Source: Microbacterium esteraromaticum
GTDB lineage: Bacteria > Actinomycetota > Actinomycetes > Actinomycetales > Microbacteriaceae
DNA length: 64,000 nt
Reading direction: 5' to 3'
NCBI RefSeq assembly: GCF_014084045.1
Contig: NZ_CP043732.1
Coordinates: forward strand, 2,542,001-2,606,000
Part shown: in pieces, positions 36,530 through 48,382 of the stretch
Numbering within the stretch: the first letter of the stretch is position 1
Layout: the number at the start of each line of letters is the position of its first letter
Notes under the pieces: model-generated
What the model saw: the letters and a program-made list of their open reading frames with translations, nothing else
Database searches by the model: none
What the model was told of the DNA's origin: nothing
Translations under genes and position numbers: made by a program

Positions 36530-38170
36530 ATGGCAGAACTATCGATCAGCCCCGACGTCATCCGTGACGCGCTGAAGAACTTCGCCGCCGCCTACGAGCC
36601 CACCGGCGCCGTGGCGACCGAGGTCGGCACCGTCATCGACGCGGCCGATGGCATCGCGCACGTCGAGGGACTGCCCGGCGTCATGGCCAACGAGCTCGTC
36701 ACCTTCGCGGACGGCACCAAGGGCCTGGCGCTGAACCTGGACGAGCACGAGATCGGTGTGGTCGTCCTCGGCGACTTCACCGGCATCGAGGCCGGCCAGG
36801 AGGTCACCCGCACCGGAGAGGTCCTCTCGGTCCCGGTCGGCGACGGCTACCTGGGTCGCGTCGTCGACCCGCTCGGAAACCCGATCGACGGTCTCGGCGC
36901 CATCGCCACCGAGGGCTCACGCGAGCTCGAGCTGCAGGCACCGGGTGTCATGCAGCGCAAGTCGGTGCACGAGCCGATGCAGACCGGCATCAAGGCGATC
37001 GACGCCATGATCCCCGTCGGCCGCGGTCAGCGTCAGCTGATCATCGGCGACCGCCAGACAGGCAAGACGGCCATCGCGATCGACACGATCATCAACCAGA
37101 AGGCCAACTGGGAGTCGGGCGACGTCAACAAGCAGGTCCGCTGCATCTACGTCGCCATCGGCCAGAAGGGCTCGACCATCGCCTCGGTCAAGGGCGCGCT
37201 GGAAGAGGCCGGTGCCCTCGAGTACACGACGATCGTCGCCGCCCCTGCTTCCGACCCGGCCGGCTTCAAGTACCTCGCCCCCTACACCGGCTCGGCCATC
37301 GGCCAGCACTGGATGTACGGCGGCAAGCACGTGCTCATCATCTTCGACGACCTGTCGAAGCAGGCTGAGGCCTACCGCGCCGTGTCGCTCCTGCTGCGTC
37401 GCCCGCCGGGCCGCGAGGCCTACCCCGGTGACGTCTTCTACCTGCACTCGCGTCTGCTCGAGCGCTGCGCCAAGCTGTCCGACGAGCTCGGCGCCGGTTC
37501 CATGACCGGTCTGCCGATCATCGAGACCAAGGCCAACGACGTCTCGGCGTACATCCCGACCAACGTGATCTCGATCACCGACGGCCAGATCTTCCTGCAG
37601 TCCGACCTCTTCAACGCCAACCAGCGTCCGGCTGTCGACGTGGGAATCTCGGTCTCGCGAGTCGGCGGTGACGCACAGGTCAAGTCGATCAAGAAGGTCT
37701 CCGGAACGCTGAAGCTGGAGCTCGCGCAGTACCGCTCGCTCGAGGCGTTCGCGATGTTCGCGTCCGACCTCGACGCGGCCTCGCGTCGTCAGCTCGCCCG
37801 CGGCGCGCGTCTGACCGAGCTGCTCAAGCAGCCGCAGTACTCGCCGTACCCCGTCGAGGAGCAGGTCGTCTCGATCTGGGCCGGAACGAACGGCAAGCTC
37901 GACTCGCTCGAGGTCGAGGACGTGCTCCGCTTCGAGCGCGACCTCCTCGACTACCTGCGCCGCAACACGTCGATCCTCGACACGCTGCGCGAGACCAACG
38001 TCCTCGACGACGACACGGTCGCAGAGCTCGACAAGCAGACCGACGCCTTCATCCTGGAGTTCCAGGGCGGCAAGGGCCAGTCGATCAGCAGCCCGGGCAA
38101 CGAGCAGGTCTCTGCTGAGGACGCAGGCGATGTCAGCCAGGAGAAGATCGTCAAGGGTCGTCGCGCGTAA
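36530..38170 (+). CDS. atpA: ATP synthase F1 subunit alpha
   Basis: This 546-residue non-catalytic nucleotide-binding subunit has the P-loop GDRQTGKTA, the [20 protein letters not shown] segment with family-specific tyrosine and [13 protein letters not shown] 36530 has AAAGGGAAGA upstream. The C-terminal tail is acidic and extended. Confidence 0.98.
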   Translation: MAELSISPDVIRDALKNFAAAYEPTGAVATEVGTVIDAADGIAHVEGLPGVMANELVTFADGTKGLALNLDEHEIGVVVLGDFTGIEAGQEVTRTGEVLSVPVGDGYLGRVVDPLGNPIDGLGAIATEGSRELELQAPGVMQRKSVHEPMQTGIKAIDAMIPVGRGQRQLIIGDRQTGKTAIAIDTIINQKANWESGDVNKQVRCIYVAIGQKGSTIASVKGALEEAGALEYTTIVAAPASDPAGFKYLAPYTGSAIGQHWMYGGKHVLIIFDDLSKQAEAYRAVSLLLRRPPGREAYPGDVFYLHSRLLERCAKLSDELGAGSMTGLPIIETKANDVSAYIPTNVISITDGQIFLQSDLFNANQRPAVDVGISVSRVGGDAQVKSIKKVSGTLKLELAQYRSLEAFAMFASDLDAASRRQLARGARLTELLKQPQYSPYPVEEQVVSIWAGTNGKLDSLEVEDVLRFERDLLDYLRRNTSILDTLRETNVLDDDTVAELDKQTDAFILEFQGGKGQSISSPGNEQVSAEDAGDVSQEKIVKGRRA

Positions 38171-38189
38171 TCGCGTGAGGTACTGATTC

Positions 38190-40563
<2,374 letters not shown>

Positions 40564-40565
40564 CC

Positions 40566-40826
40566 ATGGCGCTGCACGTGAGCCTCGTCTCCGCTGACGC
40601 GGAGGTCTGGACGGGAGAGGCGTCGCTCGTCGTCGCCAAGACCGTCGAGGGCGAGATCGGCATCATGTCCGGTCATGAGCCGGTGCTGGCCATCCTCGCC
40701 CAGGGCGAGGTCCGCATCACTCAGACGGACGGCAGCAAGGTGCTCGCGAACGCGCAGGATGGGTTCCTCTCGATGGAGGGCGACACCCTGACGATCGTGG
40801 CAGGCAACGCCGCGTTGATCGCCTGA
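40566..40826 (+). CDS. atpC: ATP synthase F1 subunit epsilon
   Basis: This 86-residue subunit is the short actinobacterial form with only the N-terminal beta-sandwich (LVSADAEVWTGEASLV, then GEIGIMSGHEPVLAIL). The C-terminal helical hairpin that inhibits ATPase in other bacteria is absent or truncated. ATG 40566 is 2 bases after the atpD stop. It closes the operon. Confidence 0.94.
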   Translation: MALHVSLVSADAEVWTGEASLVVAKTVEGEIGIMSGHEPVLAILAQGEVRITQTDGSKVLANAQDGFLSMEGDTLTIVAGNAALIA

Positions 40827-40841
40827 CAGCAAGACAACCCG

Positions 40842-40884
40842 GCGTCCGCCCCGGATCGTGCTCTGCACGCGCCGGGGCGGACGC
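40842..40884 (+). terminator. Terminator of the ATP synthase operon
   Basis: Perfect 13-bp GC-rich arms (40842-40854 and 40872-40884) enclose a 17-base loop. The hairpin starts 15 bases after atpC. Confidence 0.85.
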
Positions 40885-40902
40885 TTCGTCTGTGTGGAGC
40901 CC

Positions 40903-41643
40903 ATGAAGATCCTTCTGCCCCCGTCCGAGACGAAGCGCCAGGGCGGCTCCGGCGGCCCGCTGCGCTTCGAGACCCTCGAGCTGCCGTCGCTCACCGGGAA
41001 GCGCGTCGAGCTCGTCGAGGCCCTCGTCGAGCTCAGCTCCGACGTCGACGAGGCGCGTCGCGTGCTCAAGCTCAGCGAGCGTCAGGCGGGCGATGTCGAG
41101 CACAACCGGATGCTCCGCACGGCGCCCACGATGGCCGCGATCGACCGCTATACCGGCGTGCTCTACGACGCCCTCGACGCGGCGTCTCTCGATCGGACGG
41201 CTCGACGCTGGCTCGGCGAGCACGTGCTGATCCACTCGGCGCCCTTCGGGCCGATCGGCGCACTCGACGAGATCCCCCTGTACCGGCTGGCTGCGGGGAC
41301 GTCGCTTCCCGGCATCCGGCCTCTTCGTCGGCACTGGGCCGAGGCGACATCTATGGCGCTGAGCGGTGCCGGTTTCGTGCTCGACCTCCGCAGCGAGTCG
41401 TACGTCGCGCTCGGCCCCGTCGCCGGCATCGTCCCGTCGGCGTATGTGCGCGTGGTCACCGAGTCCGGACGGGCGCTCAATCACTTCAACAAGAAGGCCA
41501 AGGGTGAGTTCGTGCGCGCGCTCGCGACGACACGCCCGCGGGGCCGCACCGCGCGATCGCTCATCGCGTGGGCGTCGGGGAACGGCATCCGGCTGCGAGA
41601 GGCAGACGATGCCGGTGTGCTGGAGCTCGTCGTCGACGGCTGA
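40903..41643 (+). CDS. yaaA: YaaA family peroxide-stress protein (DUF328)
   Basis: This 246-residue protein has the conserved N-terminal ILLPPSETKRQGG, the central VLYDALDA and the C-terminal NHFNKKAKGEFVRAL motif of the YaaA family. The family limits iron-mediated oxidative DNA damage in Escherichia coli, and its fold binds DNA. ATG 40903 is chosen because the upstream in-frame start at 40858 lies inside the atp terminator. Confidence 0.85.
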   Translation: MKILLPPSETKRQGGSGGPLRFETLELPSLTGKRVELVEALVELSSDVDEARRVLKLSERQAGDVEHNRMLRTAPTMAAIDRYTGVLYDALDAASLDRTARRWLGEHVLIHSAPFGPIGALDEIPLYRLAAGTSLPGIRPLRRHWAEATSMALSGAGFVLDLRSESYVALGPVAGIVPSAYVRVVTESGRALNHFNKKAKGEFVRALATTRPRGRTARSLIAWASGNGIRLREADDAGVLELVVDG

Positions 41644-41775
41644 CGTCGATCTCTCATCGCCGCGCACGGCGCGCTCCGTTGCCCGCGGTGCGGCCGCTTC
41701 GCTAGCATGACCGGTGCGCGAGATTCGCACGGGGGAGCGGCACCGCTTCCTCTCAACGAGGGAAGTGGATCACTC

Positions 41776-42570
41776 ATGGACTATGGCGACTACGGGGGCT
41801 ACGAGGCCCTCGCCGCGATGTTCGCCCTTCTGGGCATCGTGTTCTTCATCATCGGACCGATCTACTACGTCGTCTCGTCGATCTTCATGATGAAGATCTT
41901 CGAGAAGGCCGGCGCGGTGGGCAAGTGGCGGGCATGGGTTCCCATCTACCGCGAGATGATCTTCTTCAAGCTCGGCGACATGAGCCCGTGGCTCGTGCTG
42001 TACACGCTGGGTGCGACCATCGTCCTCTCGTTCGTCGGTCTCGGCGGTATCGTCGGGCTCGCGTTCACCGCGCTCTTCGCGATGGCGGGCTGGCGCGTGG
42101 GCCTCAAGCTGCAGAAGGAAGCGGCGTGGGTCATCCTGTTCGTGCTGCTCAACATCGTCTGGATGGGCATCGTCGCATTCGACCGCTCGCGCTGGAACTC
42201 CAGCATCGCGCCTGCTCCGTGGGCAGGCAACGGCTTCCTCGGCGACAACACCGTGTGGGACGGCATCCCCGTGCAGGCGGGGCAGAACGTCGCCCCCGCC
42301 GGCGGATACGGTGCGCCGCAGGGCTACCAGCCGCCCGCACCGCAGGGCTACGCCCCGCCGGCGCAGCCTGGCTACGCCCCGCCGGCGCAGCCCGGTTACG
42401 GCGCACCGCAGAACCCGGGCGCCCCGGTTCCGCCTGCCCCCGGTGCCCCGGTGCCTCCTCCGGCCACCCCGCCGGCGCCTCCCGCCCCGCCGGCAGCGCC
42501 TCCGGCGACTCCGCCCGCACCGCCTGCGCCGCCGGCCGCGCCGAACGATCCGACCCAGCCGCCCGCGTGA
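41776..42570 (+). CDS. Membrane protein with Pro-rich tail (DUF5684-like)
   Basis: This 264-residue protein has about four membrane spans in the first 140 residues, with KIFEKAGAVGKWRAWVPIYR between the first spans, as in DUF5684 proteins. The remaining 120 residues are Pro/Ala/Gly-rich with repeats APPAQPGY and PPAPPAPPA. The tail probably projects out as a flexible linker or interacts with envelope components. ATG 41776 is favoured, with GAGGGAAG upstream; an ATG at 41707 would extend it. The function is unknown. Confidence 0.75.
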   Translation: MDYGDYGGYEALAAMFALLGIVFFIIGPIYYVVSSIFMMKIFEKAGAVGKWRAWVPIYREMIFFKLGDMSPWLVLYTLGATIVLSFVGLGGIVGLAFTALFAMAGWRVGLKLQKEAAWVILFVLLNIVWMGIVAFDRSRWNSSIAPAPWAGNGFLGDNTVWDGIPVQAGQNVAPAGGYGAPQGYQPPAPQGYAPPAQPGYAPPAQPGYGAPQNPGAPVPPAPGAPVPPPATPPAPPAPPAAPPATPPAPPAPPAAPNDPTQPPA

Positions 42571-42579
42571 GCTGAGCGC

Positions 42580-42613
42580 AGAAGAGGCCCCCGACGATGT
42601 CGGGGCCTCTTCT
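42580..42613 (+). terminator. Hairpin terminator after the Pro-rich membrane protein
   Basis: Arms of 16 and 15 bases (42580-42595, 42599-42613) with one bulged C enclose a 3-base loop, 9 bases after the stop codon. Confidence 0.8.
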
Positions 42614-42666
42614 GCCTCCGATGCCGCGTGCGCGACCCCGGCCCGGCGCCCCGATAGTGTGGAGGC

Positions 42667-43650
42667 ATGGCTACCTCGCAGCGTCGCGTCGGCGCATCCG
42701 GACTCGTCGTATCCGCCGCCGGTCTCGGCTGCAACAACTTCGGACGCGCAGGCACCGCCACCGAAACGCTCGAAGGCACCCGCGCGGTGATCGACGCGGC
42801 GCTCGCGAACGGAGTGTTCTTCTTCGACACCGCCGACATGTACGGCGCCGAGGCCGGTCGCAGCGAGGAGCTCATGGGCGAGGTGCTCGAGGGACGCCGG
42901 GATCGGGTCGTGCTCGCCACCAAGTTCGGACACGATCGCGACATGGGCTATGACTTCCCGGCCGGACGCGGATCGCGCCGATATGTCCGTCATGCCGTGG
43001 AGCAGTCGCTGCGCAGGTTGCGAACCGACTGGATCGATCTGTACCAGCTTCACCTGCCGGACACCACGACGCCGATCGCCGAGACGATCGATGCGCTCGA
43101 CGAGCTCGTCGACGAGGGCAAGATCCGCTACTACGGACACTCGAACTTCACAGGGTGGCAGATCGCGGAGGCGGAGTTCACGGCCCGCGCCCGCTCGACG
43201 GGGCGCTTCATCTCCGCGCAGAACCACTACTCCCTTCTCGCGCGCGCCTCCGAGCGAGAGGTGCTTCCTGCCGTGAACCGCTATGGCCTGGGCTTCTTCC
43301 CGTTCTTCCCGCTGAAGAACGGTCTGCTCACCGGCAAGTTCACCCGCGAGGGAGGACCTGAAGGCAGCCGGATCATGGACACGCGTCGGCACATCTGGGC
43401 GGATGCGCCGTGGGACGCGCTCGAGCGGTACCAGGAGTTCTGCGATCAGCGCTCCATCACCATGCTGCAGGCGACGTTCGGCTGGCTTCTGGCGCAGCCG
43501 GGGGTGTCGAGCGTGATCGCCGGCGCGACCAGCCCCTCCCAGGTCGAGGCGAACGCCGCCGCGGCCGATGCATGGACGCCGACCGCTGCGGACCTCGCCG
43601 AGATCGACGCGCTGTTCCCCCTGATCGACGACCCCGCCGACCGGATGTGA
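42667..43650 (+). CDS. Aldo/keto reductase
   Basis: This 327-residue NADPH-dependent oxidoreductase of the (beta/alpha)8 AKR fold has the catalytic tetrad in FFDTADMYG (Asp, Tyr), VVLATKFG (Lys) and LYQLHLPD (His). The cofactor region AGATSPSQVEANAAAADAW is conserved. ATG 42667 follows TAGTGT (42655-42660) by 6 bases, and the GGAGGC in between also resembles a ribosome-binding site. It is close to the YajO/general stress type. The substrate is unknown. Confidence 0.92.
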   Translation: MATSQRRVGASGLVVSAAGLGCNNFGRAGTATETLEGTRAVIDAALANGVFFFDTADMYGAEAGRSEELMGEVLEGRRDRVVLATKFGHDRDMGYDFPAGRGSRRYVRHAVEQSLRRLRTDWIDLYQLHLPDTTTPIAETIDALDELVDEGKIRYYGHSNFTGWQIAEAEFTARARSTGRFISAQNHYSLLARASEREVLPAVNRYGLGFFPFFPLKNGLLTGKFTREGGPEGSRIMDTRRHIWADAPWDALERYQEFCDQRSITMLQATFGWLLAQPGVSSVIAGATSPSQVEANAAAADAWTPTAADLAEIDALFPLIDDPADRM

Positions 43651-43722
43651 GTGTCGGCACCAGTACGATGAAGATGAATACCGCGGCCCCCGCGCCGCCG
43701 AACCGCCCGACGGAGAGCCCAC

Positions 43723-44574
43723 GTGCCTGAGACCACGACGCAGACGTTCCGCGTCAGCGATGAGCTGGAGCTCACCTGGGCAGGCGTGACCGACCGCGGT
43801 CGGCGCCGCGAGAACAACCAGGACTCCTTCCTCGCGAAGTATCCGCTGTTCATCGTCGCCGACGGCATGGGCGGGCACGCCGGGGGCGAGATCGCGAGCC
43901 AGGCGACGGTCGACCGGCTCTCCGACATGGTCGACGCGGGGCGGATCGACGACGAGCGGATCATCGCTGCGCTGCAGCTGGCCGTCGACGACATCCACCG
44001 GCATCCAGACACGACCGATGAGGGCACCGGCACCACCCTGACCGGCGTCTACCTCGATCGGGGCGAAGACGGCAGCTGGCGCTGGATCTCGCTGAACATC
44101 GGCGATTCCCGGGTCTACCTGGAGCGCGACGGGCGGCTCATCCAGGTCACCACGGATCATTCGGTCGTGCAGGAGCTCATCGCCTCGGGCAAGATCAGCC
44201 CCGAAGAGGCGGATGCGCACCCGTACAGCAACGTGATCACCCGCGCGGTCGGCGCGAACGAACTGGTCTCGCCCGACTACGTCGCGATCGACGTGGTCGA
44301 TGGAGACCGGTTCATCATCTGCTCCGATGGCCTCACCAAGGAGCTGACCGACTACGGGATCCTGCACTTCCTGCGAGAGAACGACGAGCCCGCCGACGCG
44401 GTCAGCGCCATGGTCGACGCGGCGCTCGAGAACGGCGGACGCGACAACGTCACGCTGATCGTGCTGAACGTGCGCTACACCGGCGCATCGGAGGATCCCG
44501 CCGACGAGCCCGCAGACGACGAGCCCGCAGACGACGAGCAGTCCTCCTCCACAGACGGCACGACCCAGGACTGA
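43723..44574 (+). CDS. PP2C-family serine/threonine phosphatase
   Basis: This 283-residue metal-dependent phosphatase has the PP2C motifs TDRGRRRENNQDS, FIVADGMGGHAGGE with metal-binding Asp, GTGTTLTG and DNVTLIVLN. The C-terminus is acidic with a repeated ADDEP unit. GTG 43723 has GGAGAG upstream and overlaps the end of a short frame 43674-43730 (18 codons). It precedes the FtsK/EccC-like ATPase by 57 bases. It may control that ATPase or a kinase; no kinase is seen nearby. Confidence 0.9.
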   Translation: MPETTTQTFRVSDELELTWAGVTDRGRRRENNQDSFLAKYPLFIVADGMGGHAGGEIASQATVDRLSDMVDAGRIDDERIIAALQLAVDDIHRHPDTTDEGTGTTLTGVYLDRGEDGSWRWISLNIGDSRVYLERDGRLIQVTTDHSVVQELIASGKISPEEADAHPYSNVITRAVGANELVSPDYVAIDVVDGDRFIICSDGLTKELTDYGILHFLRENDEPADAVSAMVDAALENGGRDNVTLIVLNVRYTGASEDPADEPADDEPADDEQSSSTDGTTQD

Positions 44575-44631
44575 TCCCCAGGGCCTGTGGACAGGTCCGT
44601 TCCCGCGTGCCGGATGCGCTGAGATGGGCGG

Positions 44632-47334
44632 ATGGATGCCACGACCATCGTCCTCCCCGCCGCTGCAGCCGAGCCGGCGCGTCCTCCTCTTCCACTGCTG
44701 GCGGCGATCGTCCCCGTCATCGCGGGGGTCGTGCTCTGGCTGATCACCGGATCGCTCTTCGCCCTGTGCTTCGCCGCCCTGGGCCCGCTCATGCTGCTCG
44801 CCTCCTTCCTCGACGGACTGCGCGCACGACGCAGAGCAAGGCGCAGCTCGGAGCACGACTCCGATGCGGCCTGGCAGCACGCGGAGGACGAACTGGTCCG
44901 TCTGCATGACCGTGAGCAGCGCGATCTGCGGCACCGCTCACCGGACGCGGCCGGCTGCCTGCTCGACCCGCCGCTGCGCGGACGCACACCACTGAGCGCG
45001 AGCACCGAGCTCGTGATCGGCCGCGGCGATCGCCGGAGCCGCATCCGGGCGTCCGGCGGTGACGATGCCAGGTCGCGTGCCTTCCGCGAGCGCGCCGAGC
45101 GCCTCACCGATGCGCCGATCGTCGTCGAACTCGGGGGAGGGGTGTGCGTCCGCACGGCGCAGCCCGTGGCAGCGGCCGTCATCAGAGCGCTCGTCACCCA
45201 GCTGTGCCTTCGGTTCGGTCCGACGGAGCTGAGCCTACACGGCAGCGGGGTCCAGGCCTGGGGTCTCTCGGGGTTCCCGCATGCGTCTCGGCGCCGAGCG
45301 CGCTTCCGACTGCGGCTCGGTGACGGATCGGAACCGGCCGATGCAGTCTTCTGCATCCGGATGCCAGGCGACGAGCCGCCGGAAGGCGTCACGACCGTGC
45401 TGGACTGCATCGAGCCGCGCCAGGCGACCGCGCGCACACCCGAGGGGATGTCGGTCCTGTCGCTGGAGGGGCTGTCTGCACGGCAGACGGCGGTGATCGC
45501 GGCTGACGCGGCCGCACGGGCCGAGGACGCCGACGAGGTGCCGGATGCTGTGGCGCTCGCCGACCTCGAGCAGGTGCAGGGCGGCGACGGCAGACTCGCG
45601 GCGTGCCTGGGCCGCAGGGAGCACGGCGAGGTGCTGGTCGACCTCGTCGACGACGGGCCCCACGCGATCGTCACCGGGATGACGGGCACGGGCAAGAGCG
45701 AGCTGCTGATCAGCTGGGTGGCGGGGATCGCGGCAGCGCATTCGCCGGAGGAGGTGGCGTTCGTGCTGATCGACTTCAAGGGCGGCACCGCCTTCGACCC
45801 GCTCAGGGTGCTGCCGCACGTCGTCGCGGTGGTGACCGACCTCGACGCCCTCGGTGCGCGGCGGGGCGTCGGCAGCCTCACCGCCGAGCTTCGGCGACGG
45901 GAGGCCCTGCTCGCCGCGGCCGGCGCGCGCGACGTCGCCGAGTGCCCGTCGCTGGTGCGCCTGGTGATCGTGGTCGACGAGTTCGCCGCGCTGGTCAGGG
46001 AGCACCCCGACCTGGCGCAGATCTTCACGGATGTCGCGGCTCGCGGTCGGGCGCTGGGTATGCACCTCGTGCTCGGCACGCAGCGCGCGGGCGGGGTCAT
46101 CAGGGAGGCCCTGGCGGCGAACTGTCCACTGCGGCTCAGCCTGCGCGTCGCGGAGTCCGCCGACAGCCGTCTCGTGATCGGGACGGATGCCGCAGCGGCT
46201 CTGCCTGGTGGTGCCGAATCGCGTGGCCTCGCGTACGTCCGGCGCCCCGAGGACGCAGAGCCGCAGGTGATGCGCGTCGCCCTCACGTCACCATCCGACC
46301 TCGCGGCGACGGCGCGGCGATGGGCCGGTTCCGCGGGTCAAGACAGCCCGTGGCTTCCGCCCCTGCCCGCCCTGATCGATCTCCCGGCACAGGCCGATCC
46401 GAGTGACGGCGGGGTCGTGCTCGGCAGGGCCGACGAGCCGCAGAGCCAGAGCCAGCCGTGGGTGCGCCTCGCGGCGGGCGAGGGGCTCGCGGTGATCGGG
46501 GGAGCCGGGGCGGGCAAGAGCACGCTGATCGGCGTGCTTCGAAGCCAGGTGCCCGATGCGGTGGTGATCCCGTCCGACGCGGAGGAGGCGTGGGACGCGG
46601 TCGCCGAACTGGTCACCGGACGGCACGGGATGGTGCTGTGCGATGATCTCGACCTGCTGCTGGCCCAGTACCCGCCAGAGCAGGCGCAGCTGTTCCTCAG
46701 CCGGTGGGAGACGATCATCCGCGCTCCGGAGGGTGCGGTGATCACCTCGTCGCGGGCGTCCGGTCCGGTCGGCCGACTGCTCGACGCGCTGCCGCGTCGA
46801 GTGCTGCTGCGGCTGAGCAGCCGAGTCGAGCACATCGCCGCAGGCGGCGACTCCGGCACCTTCGATCCGCACCGGCTCCCCGGACGCGGATGGTTCGACG
46901 GCCGCGATGTGCAGCTGTGCTGGACGGATGCGCTCGCATCCACGCCAGTAGGACCGAGAGCCATAGACGGCTGGCGCCCGCGGCGCGCGCGCTCGGGGGT
47001 GGTGACGGCGGCGTCCGAGGCCACGCGGCGCGCGCTCTCGGCCGCCCTCCCGGACTGCCGGGTGATCATGCTCGCGGAGCTGAGCGGCGTGACCGGTCCG
47101 GACATCGGCGGCGAGCCGCTGGTGGTCGTCGCAGACCCCGAGGAGTGGCGCTCGCACTGGGCCGTGCTGCAGAGCATCCGCAGCAGCGGCGAACTCGTCG
47201 TCTCCGCCGAGTGCCAGGCGGAGCTGCGCCAGCTCGCCGGTGTGCGGGAGACTCCGCCGTTCGCGCGGCCGCACGAAGACAGGGCATGGGCCGTCGAGGC
47301 GGGTGGACGTCCCCGAAGGGTGCTGCTGAGATGA
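44632..47334 (+). CDS. FtsK/SpoIIIE-domain ATPase resembling EccC
   Basis: This 900-residue protein has two N-terminal membrane spans (about residues 21-62), a 250-residue unassigned region, then a first FtsK/SpoIIIE ATPase with Walker A GMTGTGKSE (about 350-358) and Walker B RLVIVVDEFAAL. A second ATPase-like domain has GGAGAGKST (about 624-632) and MVLCDDLDLLL. This layout is like EccC of type VII secretion or FtsK-type chromosome pumps; the tandem ATPases and N-terminal spans favour the EccC type. No WXG100 substrate, EccB, EccD or mycosin gene is adjacent. It is an orphan next to PP2C, so its role is open. Confidence 0.8.
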   Translation: MDATTIVLPAAAAEPARPPLPLLAAIVPVIAGVVLWLITGSLFALCFAALGPLMLLASFLDGLRARRRARRSSEHDSDAAWQHAEDELVRLHDREQRDLRHRSPDAAGCLLDPPLRGRTPLSASTELVIGRGDRRSRIRASGGDDARSRAFRERAERLTDAPIVVELGGGVCVRTAQPVAAAVIRALVTQLCLRFGPTELSLHGSGVQAWGLSGFPHASRRRARFRLRLGDGSEPADAVFCIRMPGDEPPEGVTTVLDCIEPRQATARTPEGMSVLSLEGLSARQTAVIAADAAARAEDADEVPDAVALADLEQVQGGDGRLAACLGRREHGEVLVDLVDDGPHAIVTGMTGTGKSELLISWVAGIAAAHSPEEVAFVLIDFKGGTAFDPLRVLPHVVAVVTDLDALGARRGVGSLTAELRRREALLAAAGARDVAECPSLVRLVIVVDEFAALVREHPDLAQIFTDVAARGRALGMHLVLGTQRAGGVIREALAANCPLRLSLRVAESADSRLVIGTDAAAALPGGAESRGLAYVRRPEDAEPQVMRVALTSPSDLAATARRWAGSAGQDSPWLPPLPALIDLPAQADPSDGGVVLGRADEPQSQSQPWVRLAAGEGLAVIGGAGAGKSTLIGVLRSQVPDAVVIPSDAEEAWDAVAELVTGRHGMVLCDDLDLLLAQYPPEQAQLFLSRWETIIRAPEGAVITSSRASGPVGRLLDALPRRVLLRLSSRVEHIAAGGDSGTFDPHRLPGRGWFDGRDVQLCWTDALASTPVGPRAIDGWRPRRARSGVVTAASEATRRALSAALPDCRVIMLAELSGVTGPDIGGEPLVVVADPEEWRSHWAVLQSIRSSGELVVSAECQAELRQLAGVRETPPFARPHEDRAWAVEAGGRPRRVLLR

Positions 47335-47346
47335 GTCGCGGGCGCG

Positions 47347-48342
47347 TCAGATACCGGAACCGGGACGGATCGCGCCGACCGGCTGGCCGCCTCCGAGCAC
47401 ATCCAGCGGGAGCGCCGAGGCGAGTGCCGCGACATCCGCCTCGCCCAGCGCGCCGGTGCGCGCGAGCAGCGTGGCCGCGACGATGGCGGATGCACGGCTG
47501 CTGCCATCGAGCATCTTGAGGGCCACGGTCGTGCCGTCAGGTGCGGCCATCACCATCACGCCCTCGGCACCGTGCTTGGCGAAGACGCCGAGAGTCTCGA
47601 TGGCGATCGTGTCGGGCTCGCCGGGACCGGCGATGGTCCAGGGATTCTCGCGCACGGCGCGCACCAGCGCGCCGGCGACGCGGTGAAGAGCGAAAGGCGA
47701 GCGCTCGGACGCCGAGCCGATGCGGTGGATCGCCCGGGCGAGGCCGAGCAGCGTGATGGCGTGCACCGGCGCTCCGCAGCCGTCGATGGCGGTATGGGCG
47801 ATCTTCTCGCCGGCGAGGCGCTCGACGACCTCGCGGATGTGCACCTGAAGGGGATGCGTCGGGTCGAGGTAGCCCTCTGTCGGCCAGCCGGTCGCGACGC
47901 AGGCGCGAAGCATCAGTGCGTGCTTGCCCGAGCAGTTCATCCGCACGCGGGCCTTGTCGGCGTGATCGCGGATCATGTCGCGGCGCGCGGTGGCGTCGGA
48001 CGGCCAGGCGACCGGACATCCCAGGTCGTCCTCGTTGAGTCCGCCTGCGGTGAGCATCTCGCGCACGACCTCGACGTGCCGGTCGGTGCCGCTGTGGCTC
48101 GCCGTGCCCAGCCCGAGCTGCTCGCCCTCGAGCGCGGCACCGGCAGTCACGCTGGCGATCGCCTGAAGAGGCTTCAGGCTGGAGCGCGGCAGGATCAGCG
48201 CCTCGGCGTTGCCGTGCTGTGCGACGACCTCCCCCTCGGAGGAGAGCACGACTGCGGCCCCCGCATGGCGGGACTCCACGAAGCCGTTGCGCTCCACGAT
48301 CGCGAGTTCGACAGCGTCAGCGATGGTGAGAGTCTCGAGCAC
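47347..48342 (-). CDS. Asparaginase (PF06089-type, plant/Rhizobium etli-like)
   Basis: This 331-residue protein matches the asparaginase II family unlike Escherichia coli AnsB. It has VERNGFVESRHAG, LPRSSLKPLQAIA, ASHSGTDRHVEVV, and NCSGKHALML with the conserved Ser, Lys and Cys. The family hydrolyses L-asparagine to aspartate. GTG 48342 lies 6 bases after TAGGCT (agccta 48349-48354 on the plus strand), so a leaderless transcript is likely. It converges with the EccC-like gene with a 12-base gap. Confidence 0.88.
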   Translation of the reverse strand: MLETLTIADAVELAIVERNGFVESRHAGAAVVLSSEGEVVAQHGNAEALILPRSSLKPLQAIASVTAGAALEGEQLGLGTASHSGTDRHVEVVREMLTAGGLNEDDLGCPVAWPSDATARRDMIRDHADKARVRMNCSGKHALMLRACVATGWPTEGYLDPTHPLQVHIREVVERLAGEKIAHTAIDGCGAPVHAITLLGLARAIHRIGSASERSPFALHRVAGALVRAVRENPWTIAGPGEPDTIAIETLGVFAKHGAEGVMVMAAPDGTTVALKMLDGSSRASAIVAATLLARTGALGEADVAALASALPLDVLGGGQPVGAIRPGSGI

Positions 48343-48382
48343 CAGACAAGCCTAATGCGCCGCGCGGTGGCAGACTGGCGCT

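Noticed and set aside
40858..40902. Upstream start for the YaaA gene
   Set aside because: It would begin inside the ATP synthase terminator hairpin; ATG 40903 gives the conserved N-terminus.
42300..42560. Direct repeats of GCCCCGCCGGCGCAG type
   Set aside because: They encode the Pro/Ala-rich tail of the membrane protein and are coding low complexity.
41770..44934. 1054-codon minus-strand frame
   Set aside because: It lies antisense to the Pro-rich membrane protein, aldo/keto reductase and PP2C genes, all with clear motifs; it is a GC-skew artefact.
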